NCBI RefSeq assembly: GCF_016907535.1
Contig: NZ_JAFBCF010000001.1
Span: 1,922,001-1,986,000 of the forward strand
Direction of reading: 5' to 3'
Length of the DNA stretch: 64,000 nucleotides
From: Microlunatus panaciterrae
Lineage (GTDB): Bacteria; Actinomycetota; Actinomycetes; Propionibacteriales; Propionibacteriaceae
Below are positions 1 to 7,924 of the stretch, one piece after another (positions within the stretch are counted from its first letter, which is position 1; every line of letters starts with the position of its first letter). Under the pieces are notes generated by a model, which saw only the letters and a list, made by a program, of their open reading frames with translations, was not told where the DNA came from and searched no databases. Position numbers and translations under genes: made by a program.

Positions 1-667
1 AGACGTACTCGGCCAGGTGCCGGACGGTGTCATGCGGCTCGGCCCGAAAGACCGGGCCGGTTTCGTACACCCGCTCGAAGACGCCGACCATCATCTGCTT
101 GTAGAACTGGGGGGACTGGGCCAGGTAGGCCGGTCGGCCGAAGTAGTCGACCTCGAACACGTTGGCGCCGGACTCGGTCGAGCCGGCCACCAGCTTCGGG
201 GTCTGGATCTCGGTGAAGTCCTGCGCCTCGAGGCTGAGCCGGAACCCGCGCAGCGAGGCCGCCGCGACCTGCCAACACGCCCGCTGGCGCGGGTGCCGCC
301 AGGCGACGGCGCCCTGGTCGAGCTGGATCGGCAGCGACGCCTCCAGGGCCGGCCGCCACAGCTCGAGCACCGTCGGCTCCGCCGGGGACGACAGCGGGGT
401 GATCATCGGTTCGGTCAGTTCGACGCCGAGCGGCGCTCGCAGGTTGGCTGTCACCCGGCCCTCGACCCGTACCACCGTCTCCTCCCCGAGCCGGTCCAGC
501 TGCTCGCGGGTCGCCGGGTCGGTGACGACCACCTGGGCCAGGCCGGAGCGGTCACGGACGATGAGGAACGTGACGCCGGCCAGTCGGCGGCGACGGTGGA
601 TCCATCCTTCGATGACGGTGCGCTGGCTCTCCTGTCCGGCCAGCGCCGCACTGAGCGTGCGTTGCAT
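1..667 (-). CDS. aspS: Aspartate--tRNA ligase, archaeal type (5' part; runs off the window)
   Basis: Charges tRNA with aspartate in the cytoplasm. The visible 222 residues hold the N-terminal OB-fold anticodon-binding domain (about residues 15-105) and the start of the class II catalytic domain, with the motif-2 region reading FRAEPHDTVRH and the nearby AQSPQFYKQMM. This combination and the short linker match archaeal/eukaryal-type AspRS rather than the long bacterial type. Such enzymes may be non-discriminating and also charge tRNA-Asn; that cannot be settled here because the C-terminal third lies outside the window. ATG is chosen because a strong GGAGGTG Shine-Dalgarno lies 6 bases before it. 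Expression is probably controlled by the T-box leader just upstream. Confidence 0.92.
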   Translation of the reverse strand, partial: MQRTLSAALAGQESQRTVIEGWIHRRRRLAGVTFLIVRDRSGLAQVVVTDPATREQLDRLGEETVVRVEGRVTANLRAPLGVELTEPMITPLSSPAEPTVLELWRPALEASLPIQLDQGAVAWRHPRQRACWQVAAASLRGFRLSLEAQDFTEIQTPKLVAGSTESGANVFEVDYFGRPAYLAQSPQFYKQMMVGVFERVYETGPVFRAEPHDTVRHLAEYV

Positions 668-829
668 AGGGTTCACCTCCTGGGTCTTCTCTTCCCGGGA
701 GGTGTGGGCGATCGGGGGCTCGCGGTGCCACCACACCTTCGCCGACCTGATCGGTCGGCCTCGCTGCAGTCCGTCGCCGTGGACCAGGCGGGCGGCTCGG
801 GGATCGTCACTCCCGTCGGCACCGCTCCG
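668..829 (-). promoter_or_regulatory. Translational T-box riboswitch (ultrashort Stem I, Asp specifier) of aspS
   Basis: Read on the minus strand, the leader has a small Stem I hairpin at 814-800 (GGGA, 7-nt loop GTGACGA, TCCC) inside a GCGG/CCGC helix. A 7-bp hairpin (GCCGACC/GGTCGGC, 759-741) sits where Stem III is expected. The T-box core GGTGGCACCGCG follows around 732-721. GGTGTGG (737-731) pairs with CCACACC (707-701) to form the antisequestrator. The alternative hairpin pairs CACCTCC (704-698) with the Shine-Dalgarno GGAGGTG (680-674), extended by GGG/CCC, so the two folds exclude each other. There is no poly-U tract, so control should be at translation. GAC in the Stem I loop (808-806) would be the aspartate specifier. 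The elements are seen; tRNA binding is inferred. Confidence 0.85.
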
Positions 830-833
830 CGCC

Positions 834-839
834 AGCATA
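834..839 (-). promoter_or_regulatory. Probable -10 box for the aspS leader
   Basis: TATGCT on the minus strand, about 170 bases before the aspS start. It would start transcription a few bases before the first T-box helix. No good -35 box is visible, so the assignment rests on position. Confidence 0.4.
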
Positions 840-920
840 GGCGCCCACCAGCCGCCGCCGCACCGGATTTTCCGACGTTTCTTCGGCGCCCGGTAGGGTG
901 CGCCTCAGGAGGAGATGACA

Positions 921-1688
921 GTGATCGAACTACGCACGCCGGCCGAGATCGACCAGATGCGGCCGGCCGGCCGGTTCGTGGCCGAGGTGTTGACGCGGTT
1001 GGTGGCTGAGGTCAGGCCGGGCGTCAACCTGCTCGACCTGGATGCGCTGGCCCACCGGATGATCCGCGACCGGGGCGCTGAGTCGTGTTACATCGACTAT
1101 CACCCGTCGTTCGGCGCCAGCCCGTTCGGCAAGGTGCTGTGCGCCTCCGTCAACGATGCGGTGCTGCACGGGCTCCCGCGTGACTACACCGTGCAGGACG
1201 GCGACCTGGTCAGTCTCGACTTCGCTGCCGCCGTGGACGGCTGGGTCTGCGACTCGGCCGTCTCCGTCGTCGCCGGCACGCCCCGCGCGGAGGACCAGCG
1301 GTTGATCGATCTGGCCTCGCAGGCCCTCCGGGCCGCGATCGACGTGGCCCGGCCGGGCAACCGGATCGGCGACATCTCCGCCGCCATCGGTGCGGTGGCG
1401 ACCGGGGCGGGGCTCAAGGTCAACACCGACTTCGGCGGCCATGGGGTGGGCCGGACCATGCACGGCGACCCGCACGTGCCCAACAATGGCCGGCCGGGTC
1501 GTGGACTGCCGCTCAAGCCCGGGCTGGTGATCGCCATCGAGCCCTGGTTCTGTGCGGGCACGGACAAGATCTTCACCGACCCGGACGGCTGGACGCTGCG
1601 CAGCCTGGACGGCAGCCGGGGTGCCCACATGGAACACACCATCGCCATCACCGACGGTGACCCGATCGTGCTGACCGCCCGCGGCTAG
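921..1688 (+). CDS. map: Type I methionine aminopeptidase
   Basis: Removes the initiator methionine from nascent proteins in the cytoplasm. The M24 pita-bread fold is complete at 255 residues. The five metal ligands are visible in order: Asp in SLDFAAAVDG, Asp in VCDSAV, His in GGHGVGRTMH, Glu in AIEPWF and Glu in HMEHT. The substrate histidine lies in the HGLP motif. GTG at 921 is preferred over ATG at 915, because the AGGAGG at 907-912 is 8 bases from the GTG and only 2 from the ATG. Its TAG stop overlaps the stop of the convergent dinB2-like gene in one CTAG. It starts about 80 bases beyond the promoter of the divergent aspS leader. Actinobacteria often have two map genes; which one this is cannot be told. 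Confidence 0.95.
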   Translation: MIELRTPAEIDQMRPAGRFVAEVLTRLVAEVRPGVNLLDLDALAHRMIRDRGAESCYIDYHPSFGASPFGKVLCASVNDAVLHGLPRDYTVQDGDLVSLDFAAAVDGWVCDSAVSVVAGTPRAEDQRLIDLASQALRAAIDVARPGNRIGDISAAIGAVATGAGLKVNTDFGGHGVGRTMHGDPHVPNNGRPGRGLPLKPGLVIAIEPWFCAGTDKIFTDPDGWTLRSLDGSRGAHMEHTIAITDGDPIVLTARG

Positions 1689-2728
1689 CCGCCCACCGCC
1701 GACCCGGGCGGAGCCATCTCCGCTCGGACCCCGAGCAGCCGCACTGCCCGATCGTGGTCGAACCGGTCGATCAGTCCGACAGCGGCCTGCTCGATCAGGG
1801 CCGGATCAGTGGTCGAGGCCCCCAGCGTGACCGACCGGGTGTGGGTGTCGAACGGCGCGTAGCGGACCTTGAGGGCCACCCGCACAGCCGGCCGGCCCTC
1901 GTCGGCGAGGTCGCGGCAGACCTGCCGGGACAGCCGACGGACCTCGGTCTCCACCCGCGACCAGTCCTCGAGGTCGGTCTGGAACGTGGTCTCCCGGCTG
2001 TGCGAGCGGGCCTGGTACGCAGCGGCGTCCACCACCGCATCGCCCACGCCCCTGGCCAGCCGCTGATACCAGGGGCCCATCGTCGGCCCGAGCCGGTCAG
2101 CGAGCACGGCCGGGTCGGCGCGGGCCAGCTGCTCGACGGTGCCGATGCCGAGGCCGGCCAGCCGCTTGGCGGTCTTGCGGCCGACCCCCCAGAGGGCGTC
2201 GGTGGGGCGGTCGGCCATCACCGCGAACCAGTTGTCGCGCGTCAGCCGGAACACGCCCCGCGGTTTCGCGAACCCGGTCGCGATCTTGGCCCTGAGCTTG
2301 TTGTCTCCGATGCCGACCGAGCAGTGCAGCCTGGTCGCCGCCAGCACGCTGGCACGGACACCCTCCGCGTACGCCTCCGGGTCGTCGGTGTCCACCCCCA
2401 GGAAGGCCTCGTCCCAGCCGAGCGTCTGGACCACCGCGCCGGTGGCACGCAAAGCCTCCATCACCTGGGCGGACGCCGCCGCGTAGTGGGCCGCATCCAC
2501 CGGCAGGAACACCGCGTCCGGACAACGCCGGACGGCGACCCGCAACGGCAACCCGGAGGAGACACCGAAGGCCCTCGCCTCGTACGACGCCGTCGACACC
2601 ACTCCCCGCTCGGTCGGATCACCGCGGCCGCCCACCACCACCGGGCGGCCGGCCAGCTCCGGATGCCGCAGCACCTCGACAGCAGCAATGAACTGGTCCA
2701 GGTCGACGTGCAGCACCCAGGCGGTCAT
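1685..2728 (-). CDS. dinB: Y-family DNA polymerase, DinB2-like (Pol IV)
   Basis: Translesion polymerase, 347 residues. The palm begins HVDLDQFIAAVE, giving catalytic Asp9, and the second catalytic pair is in GWDEAFLG. A helix-hairpin-helix segment reads LWGVGRKTAKRLAGLG, and the C-terminal little-finger domain ends near RAVRLLGVR. The residue after Phe13 is Ile14 (codon ATT). In canonical DinB this is the aromatic steric gate that excludes ribonucleotides; mycobacterial DinB2 has Leu there and incorporates rNTPs. Overall sequence resembles DinB2 more than DinB1, and no beta-clamp tail is obvious. It starts 6 bases after the L,D-transpeptidase gene, so the two are probably cotranscribed. Confidence 0.93.
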   Translation of the reverse strand: MTAWVLHVDLDQFIAAVEVLRHPELAGRPVVVGGRGDPTERGVVSTASYEARAFGVSSGLPLRVAVRRCPDAVFLPVDAAHYAAASAQVMEALRATGAVVQTLGWDEAFLGVDTDDPEAYAEGVRASVLAATRLHCSVGIGDNKLRAKIATGFAKPRGVFRLTRDNWFAVMADRPTDALWGVGRKTAKRLAGLGIGTVEQLARADPAVLADRLGPTMGPWYQRLARGVGDAVVDAAAYQARSHSRETTFQTDLEDWSRVETEVRRLSRQVCRDLADEGRPAVRVALKVRYAPFDTHTRSVTLGASTTDPALIEQAAVGLIDRFDHDRAVRLLGVRAEMAPPGSAVGG

Positions 2729-2734
2729 CGGCGC

Positions 2735-3889
2735 TCAGCGGTAGACGATCACCTTGTCGCCCACCTGGACGTGGTTGAACAGGTACTGGATGCCGCTGAG
2801 GTTGCGGACGTTGACGCAGCCGTGGGACGCGCCGTTGTAGCCGCGGGCGGCGAAGTCGCTGGAGTAGTGCACCGCCTGGCCGCCACTGAAGAACATCGCA
2901 TAGGGCATCTTCGAGTGGTAGATCGTCGAGGTCCAGTCCCGCGCCTTCCAGCCCACCTGGAACGACCCTTCCCGGGTCGGCGTGGTGTCCGACCCGAAGC
3001 GCACATCCACCTGGAGCTGCGGCTTGCCGTCGACGACCCAGACCAGCTGGTTGGTGCTCTTGCTGATGCACATGGCACGGCCGGTGAGACAGCGGGCGTC
3101 CAGGCCCGCCGTCGTGGGCTTGTCAGCCTGAGTCACCTTGTTGTGCTTCTCCGCCTCGGTGGGCGTCCGAGTCATGCCGGTGAGCCGGTCCCAGGTCCGC
3201 TGGTCCACCTCGCCGGTCACCGGGATCTGCCGCTTGGCCTGGAACTCCCGCACCGAGGTCACCGTCACCGAGCCGTAGAAACCGGTGACGTCGCCGGAGT
3301 ACCAGCCGATCTGCTTGAGCCGGGCCTGGAGGTCACGCACCCGGTCGCCCTCGGACCCCTTCATCAGGATGGCCTTGCCGGGCACCAGCTTGTTGTGCTT
3401 CTCGTTGTAGCTGGGTTCGCGGGTCATCGCGACCAGCGCTGTCCAGGTCTTCTGGTCCACCTCGCCGGTCTTCGGCAGCTTGCGCTTGCCCTGGAACCCG
3501 CTGACCCCCTGCACGGTGCTGTCCCCATAGCTGCCAGTGATGTTGCCCGAGTACCAGCCGATCTGCAGCAGCCGGTGCTGCAGCTCGCGCACGTTGTCGC
3601 CGCTGGAGCCGCGCGCCATGATCGCCTTCGGCTTGGCAGGCGGCGTTGGCGTCGGCTTGGCCGACGGGGTGGGCGTCACCGACGCGGAGGGTGTCGGCGA
3701 CTGCTCCGGCGTGGCCGGGGCGGACGAGCCGACCGTGGGGCCCTGGGTGGCGGCCGGCGCGGTCGAGTGGGCCGGCTGCGGAGCTGCCTCACCGGTGCCG
3801 GGCTGGGATCCGCAGGCGGTCAGGCCGCTGAGGGCGACGATGACCAGGCCAGCGACCAGGCTGGGCGTTCTCAATCGACGGATGGGCAT
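2735..3889 (-). CDS. L,D-transpeptidase lipoprotein with two peptidoglycan-binding repeats
   Basis: Probably crosslinks peptidoglycan 3-3 outside the membrane. 384 residues from an ATG preceded by AAGGAGAG. A lipoprotein signal peptide ends in LSGLTAC. A Ser/Thr/Pro-rich linker follows (about residues 25-90), then two tandem PG_binding_1 repeats, each with LQ..L.QIGWYSG and ending in a Thr-Trp helix, and a C-terminal YkuD domain. The catalytic motif is SHGCVNVRN, with the upstream His in AVHYSSDFAARG. A longer frame reaches 3988, but it lacks a ribosome-binding site and would bury the signal peptide. The DinB2-like gene follows 6 bases downstream. Other members of the family anchor lipoproteins, so the exact reaction is open. 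Confidence 0.9.
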   Translation of the reverse strand: MPIRRLRTPSLVAGLVIVALSGLTACGSQPGTGEAAPQPAHSTAPAATQGPTVGSSAPATPEQSPTPSASVTPTPSAKPTPTPPAKPKAIMARGSSGDNVRELQHRLLQIGWYSGNITGSYGDSTVQGVSGFQGKRKLPKTGEVDQKTWTALVAMTREPSYNEKHNKLVPGKAILMKGSEGDRVRDLQARLKQIGWYSGDVTGFYGSVTVTSVREFQAKRQIPVTGEVDQRTWDRLTGMTRTPTEAEKHNKVTQADKPTTAGLDARCLTGRAMCISKSTNQLVWVVDGKPQLQVDVRFGSDTTPTREGSFQVGWKARDWTSTIYHSKMPYAMFFSGGQAVHYSSDFAARGYNGASHGCVNVRNLSGIQYLFNHVQVGDKVIVYR

Positions 3890-4067
3890 TGAACTCTCCT
3901 TTGATGCATCCGGGGAAGGTGTCCGCATCTTGCCGCCCGAGCCATCCCTGGCTTGCGGAGCGGAAGACAATCTATCCACTGTCGACACCGGTCACGCCAC
4001 CTACTACGCGGTCGTGGACTGAATGGTTGCAGAGTTGCGACCTTCCACAGTCGTTACGAGCGGCGCC

Positions 4068-6563
4068 TCACCTGGCGATCTCCTGTGTCCCGGCGGGCAA
4101 CCGGACCTCGGCGCCGTCGGAACCGACGAAGACCACCGGGACCGGACTGACGATCCTCACCCGGTCAGCATCCACCTGTACGGTGACCAGGCCGTGAGGT
4201 GTCGGGACGGCACCCTCCAGGTGCCGCAACGATCCCGGTGCCGGCGCCACCCGGGCCGCGGCGAAGCCGGGTTCGGCCGGGGTGATGCCGAGCACGTATG
4301 CGACCAGATCGCGGGCCGGCGCCGAGCTCCAGCCGTGCACCGGCGTGCCCCAGCCCCAGCACTCGCCGAACGTGTCATACCCGCCCACCAGGAACTGTGA
4401 CCACCGTCGCACCAGGGTCACCAGGTCCGCGGCCCGGCCCGCCTGCGCCACGGCCTCATGCACCAGGTAGGAGAAGAACGGCTGCGCGATCACCACCTCA
4501 CGCTCGGCGTCCCAGTCGACCTGCTGGACCCCGCGGATCTGGTCGGCGATCTTCTGCGGGTCGTAGCCGCCGTCGTTGCCGCCGATCCAGGACCGGACCA
4601 CCAGGGTGTCCGGGTCGGTGATGGTGTCGATGATCCGGCTCCAGCGCTCCTGCGGCGCCAGCCCTGACACGATTGCGGTCGCCCCCGCCGCCTGGGAGGC
4701 GGCCGGCTGAGGCTCACCGTCGACCACGTGGTCGACATAGGTCCCGCGGGTCTCGTCCCAGAAGTCCTCGAAGCCCTCGGCCGCCCGCGCCAGCAGCCCG
4801 CGGGCCCAGCCGGCGCTGCCGGCGTTGCCGACGTAGTCGCCGATCTCGGCGAACTCGGCCAACGCCCGGGCCCAGAGCGCCGTCAGCAGTGCGCTGCGGC
4901 CGGTGCTGAACACGCTGGCCCAGTCCACCAGGTTCCACTCCGGAACGTCAGCGATGGTGCCGCGGTCGTCGACGTAGGGCAGGTACCAGCGCAGGATCCG
5001 CTCGACGGTCGGCAGCAGCGACAGCAGCTCGGACCGGTCGCCGAGGTAGCGGTAGAGGTTGTAGACGCCATGCACCCAGTGCAGCGACCAGTCCGGGATG
5101 GTGAACCCGCCGCCGGCCTCGATGTCACCGACGACCGTCATCGGCAGGATCCCGTCCGGGCGCGGCGAGTTGCCGAGCCAGAGGTAGTTGCGGGCCAGCC
5201 GCCAGTCGTTGTTGGTGGTCAGCTGGACCAGCTGGTGCACCACCCCGTCGCCGACCCAGGCCCGCTGCTCCCGGGTCGGGCAGTCGGTGAACGCATCGTG
5301 TGCGTTCAGCTGCACGGTTCTGACCCCGGCGGTATACAGGGCGTTCAGCTCGGCATCGTCGCAGCGGAAGTACGCTCCGGGGATCTGCGGGTACAGCAGC
5401 TCGCGTACCGCGAACCGGAGCAGCCGGGCAGCGCCGTCGGCTGCCGAGACGACCAGGTGGGCGTAGCGCAGGCCGTTGGTCTCCAGCGCCTCGAACACGT
5501 CATGGTGTCCGCGGGCGACATAGCCGGCACCGATCCGCGGCGCCGAGAGCGGGTTGTCGTCCCCGGAGACGTAGGGCCGTTCGCAGTACAGCAGGTCGAC
5601 CCTGGTGCCGGCCGGCGCCTCCAGCTCGAACTGCACCAGGCCGGCGACGATCCGGCCGAAGTCCACCACCAGATGGGAGACCTGCCCCTGCGGCGGGTCG
5701 AGATCGACCGGGAACCCGGTCTGCTCGGCCGGATCCCGGTCGTGGCCGTCGACGACCTGCCGCACCGCCATGATCGGGTGGTCCACCGGCTCCGCCGCGG
5801 CCGGCAGATAGCTGCGACGTACCCGGTCAGCCTCCACGGTCTCGCCGGTGAGCTCGCCGATCGAGCGCGGCAGCAGCGCACCGTACGGGTCGGTCGGCGG
5901 CCTGGTCCGCCCGAAACCACCGATGTGGGCCGCGCCGAGCACGGTGGCGTGCTCCCAGCCCGTGTCGTCGAAGTCGGCGCGGGCCCAGTCGTGCGGCAGG
6001 CGCCGGGCGTCACGGACCTCCACCGGCACACCGTCAACCCCGGCCCGCTCCGGCATCGTCCAAGCGGTGGAGCTGTGCACCCGCCAGTCGTCGTCGGAGA
6101 CGAGCCAGCTGCCGTTGACCCGCGCCTCGAAAACGAGGGTGGCGTCGGCGCCGAGGCTGCCGTTCGGGACGGCCGGCTGCCAGAACGCTGTCGCGTTCCC
6201 GTAGTAGGTGACCAGCACCGCGACGACGTTGGCCCCGGGCCTCAGGCAGGACGCCAGGTCGTGGCTGTCATAGCACAACCGGCGGGGCTGGGAGCGTTGC
6301 GGTCCGCGGCCGACCTCCACGCCGTTGACGTAGAGGACGTAGCGCGAGTCCGCCGTCAGCCGGGCCGGGACCGTGTCAGGCACGGCGTCGACGGCGAAGG
6401 TCCGGCGAAACAGCACCCGGTGGAAGGGCGCCGGTTCGGCGTCCCGGCCCAGCCCGAGCACATCCCCGGCCGAGGCCGGACGCGAACCGATCCAGTGCCC
6501 TCGCCAGCTGCGGTCGGCAACGGCGGGCGTGGGGCTGGCGACGAGGGCGGGTCCGGTCTGCAT
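4068..6563 (-). CDS. GH78-family alpha-L-rhamnosidase-like glycoside hydrolase
   Basis: Likely releases terminal alpha-L-rhamnose from plant glycosides or pectin side chains. 831 residues with no signal peptide, so cytoplasmic. N-terminal beta-sandwich domains (to about residue 380) include the rhamnosidase N motif YVNGVEVGRGPQRSQPRRL. The (alpha/alpha)6 catalytic domain begins near FRCDDAELNALYTAGVRT and contains the family signature DAFTDCPTREQRAWVGDG. The carboxy part shows GECWGWGTPVHGWSSAPA, then a small beta domain. The start is supported by AAGGAG 6 bases upstream. It lies 18 bases after the DUF1479 gene and is probably in the same operon under the ROK repressor. Substrate is inferred from the family only. 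Confidence 0.85.
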   Translation of the reverse strand: MQTGPALVASPTPAVADRSWRGHWIGSRPASAGDVLGLGRDAEPAPFHRVLFRRTFAVDAVPDTVPARLTADSRYVLYVNGVEVGRGPQRSQPRRLCYDSHDLASCLRPGANVVAVLVTYYGNATAFWQPAVPNGSLGADATLVFEARVNGSWLVSDDDWRVHSSTAWTMPERAGVDGVPVEVRDARRLPHDWARADFDDTGWEHATVLGAAHIGGFGRTRPPTDPYGALLPRSIGELTGETVEADRVRRSYLPAAAEPVDHPIMAVRQVVDGHDRDPAEQTGFPVDLDPPQGQVSHLVVDFGRIVAGLVQFELEAPAGTRVDLLYCERPYVSGDDNPLSAPRIGAGYVARGHHDVFEALETNGLRYAHLVVSAADGAARLLRFAVRELLYPQIPGAYFRCDDAELNALYTAGVRTVQLNAHDAFTDCPTREQRAWVGDGVVHQLVQLTTNNDWRLARNYLWLGNSPRPDGILPMTVVGDIEAGGGFTIPDWSLHWVHGVYNLYRYLGDRSELLSLLPTVERILRWYLPYVDDRGTIADVPEWNLVDWASVFSTGRSALLTALWARALAEFAEIGDYVGNAGSAGWARGLLARAAEGFEDFWDETRGTYVDHVVDGEPQPAASQAAGATAIVSGLAPQERWSRIIDTITDPDTLVVRSWIGGNDGGYDPQKIADQIRGVQQVDWDAEREVVIAQPFFSYLVHEAVAQAGRAADLVTLVRRWSQFLVGGYDTFGECWGWGTPVHGWSSAPARDLVAYVLGITPAEPGFAAARVAPAPGSLRHLEGAVPTPHGLVTVQVDADRVRIVSPVPVVFVGSDGAEVRLPAGTQEIAR

Positions 6564-6581
6564 CCGTCTCTCCTTCGAGAC

Positions 6582-7835
6582 TCAGAGCCCGAGCTGTGCC
6601 CGACCGACGTCGCTGAGGTCGGCGACCGTCATCCGGTCGGTCCAGTTGACCTCGTAGTCCTCAGCGGCGAAGTCGCTGGGGCTGGCGCCGGTCAGGAAGG
6701 CCTGACCACAGGCCCGGGCATAAGCGGCGTTCTTCTCACAGTAGGGCGAGGCCGGGATGTACATCACATTGCCCCAGCCCTTCTGGTCGGTGACCGGTCC
6801 GACGGAGTGGATGCCGTCGCCGTGCCACCAGACCGTGTCGCCCGGCTGGACGGCGGGGATCGGGGTGAGCGCCGGCAGCAGCACCGAGTGGTACTTCTCA
6901 CTCACCGGGAGAGCCTGGCCGTTGGCCGCACCGCACAGGTCGTCGTCGGCGACGTCGTCCTGCAGCGCCCGCAGCAGCAGGTAGACCATTGCGTTCGGGA
7001 TGGGCACCACATGCAGCACCCCCTCGGTGGGCTCCATGTCGGACAGCGCGGTCCAGCCCTGGAAGGTGCGGAAGGCCGAGCACATCACGGTCGACTCGAA
7101 CTCGTGGACCTCGGTGCGGTAGGCGCCGTCCCAGGCGTCGTAGGACCGCCAGTCACCGGAGAAGACGTGCCGGAAGACCTGCTGGTAGGCGGGCAGCAGC
7201 CAGCGTTCGATCGAGCCGGAGTCGGTGTGCGGGGACAGCCCACCGGAGTTGGTGCCGGGCTCCCGGCGCCGGACCCGGTCCGGGTAGGCCGTGTCCCGGG
7301 TCGGGTCGAACCAGACCCGGCCCTGCGACTCGTGCTTCCAGAAGCTGTTCAGGAAACCGCGGGTGGCGACCATGTTCGGGTCCTCGCGAGCCTCCATCTG
7401 CGGCCGCGACCAGTAGATCGGGAAGATCGAGGGCCGGGCCGCGGCGAGCCCGCCGAAGACGCCGTCGTCGATGTAGGAGTAGGTCTCGGCGAACTTGTTC
7501 TGCTCGAGGTACTTGACGAGCTGCGCGTCCCAGTCAAGGGCGCGCTCCCGCGGGAACGTCTGCCGGACGACGGCACAGCCGCGACGGCGGACCGCCTCGA
7601 CGGTGTCGGCCGGCACGGTTCCGGCGGCGATGTCGGCGAACTGGACGACCGGCCAGATCTCCTCGCCCGCCTCCCGGGCGGCGACGACGGCGGCCACTTC
7701 ATCCTTGATCGCCTCCTCCACCTCGGCGAAGACCGCTGCGACGTCCCCGAGCTGCCCTCGCAGCTTCGCTTTCACCTCCCTGATCGCGGCGGCGACGTCG
7801 GCTGGAGCCTGGTTGTCGGTAACGGCGGCGGTCAT
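6582..7835 (-). CDS. DUF1479 / YbiU-family protein, probable Fe(II)/2-oxoglutarate-type oxygenase fold
   Basis: Function unproven; the family has a jelly-roll fold like 2OG dioxygenases. 417 residues from an ATG preceded by AGAGGA. An in-frame ATG 15 bases upstream lacks a ribosome-binding site. Visible candidate iron ligands are LSPHTDSGSIERW (His-X-Asp) in mid-protein and a distal His in WWHGDGIHSVGPV. The N-terminus is helical and Ala/Glu-rich. It is the first gene of a two-gene unit with the rhamnosidase and diverges from the ROK repressor, which suggests it acts on a sugar or glycoside-derived compound brought in by the same regulon. Related fungal and bacterial genes are often next to carbohydrate loci. 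Confidence 0.8.
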   Translation of the reverse strand: MTAAVTDNQAPADVAAAIREVKAKLRGQLGDVAAVFAEVEEAIKDEVAAVVAAREAGEEIWPVVQFADIAAGTVPADTVEAVRRRGCAVVRQTFPRERALDWDAQLVKYLEQNKFAETYSYIDDGVFGGLAAARPSIFPIYWSRPQMEAREDPNMVATRGFLNSFWKHESQGRVWFDPTRDTAYPDRVRRREPGTNSGGLSPHTDSGSIERWLLPAYQQVFRHVFSGDWRSYDAWDGAYRTEVHEFESTVMCSAFRTFQGWTALSDMEPTEGVLHVVPIPNAMVYLLLRALQDDVADDDLCGAANGQALPVSEKYHSVLLPALTPIPAVQPGDTVWWHGDGIHSVGPVTDQKGWGNVMYIPASPYCEKNAAYARACGQAFLTGASPSDFAAEDYEVNWTDRMTVADLSDVGRAQLGL

Positions 7836-7854
7836 GGCGCGTCCTCTCATCTTT

Positions 7855-7871
7855 GGTAAGGAGTCCTAACT
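7855..7871. promoter_or_regulatory. Putative ROK-repressor operator
   Basis: Imperfect palindrome GGTAAGGA-G-TCCTAACT in the 89-bp gap between the divergent DUF1479 and ROK genes; six of eight arm positions pair. On the minus strand it reads AGTTAGGACTCCTTACC, similar to the GTTAGGAAA..TTTCCTAAC type of site bound by actinobacterial ROK regulators. It covers the region where the DUF1479 promoter must lie. Confidence 0.5.
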
Positions 7872-7924
7872 AGAATGTGGTTGATACGTTAGTCGCTCAT
7901 CGACAACAGCGCAAGAGGTGCCTG

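Noticed and set aside
4728-7859. Very long open frame on the plus strand (over 1000 codons) opposite the GH78 and DUF1479 genes
   Set aside because: It is an antisense shadow of GC-rich codon bias: low-complexity Arg/Gly/Val-rich translation with no recognisable domain, and both real genes on the other strand are clear.
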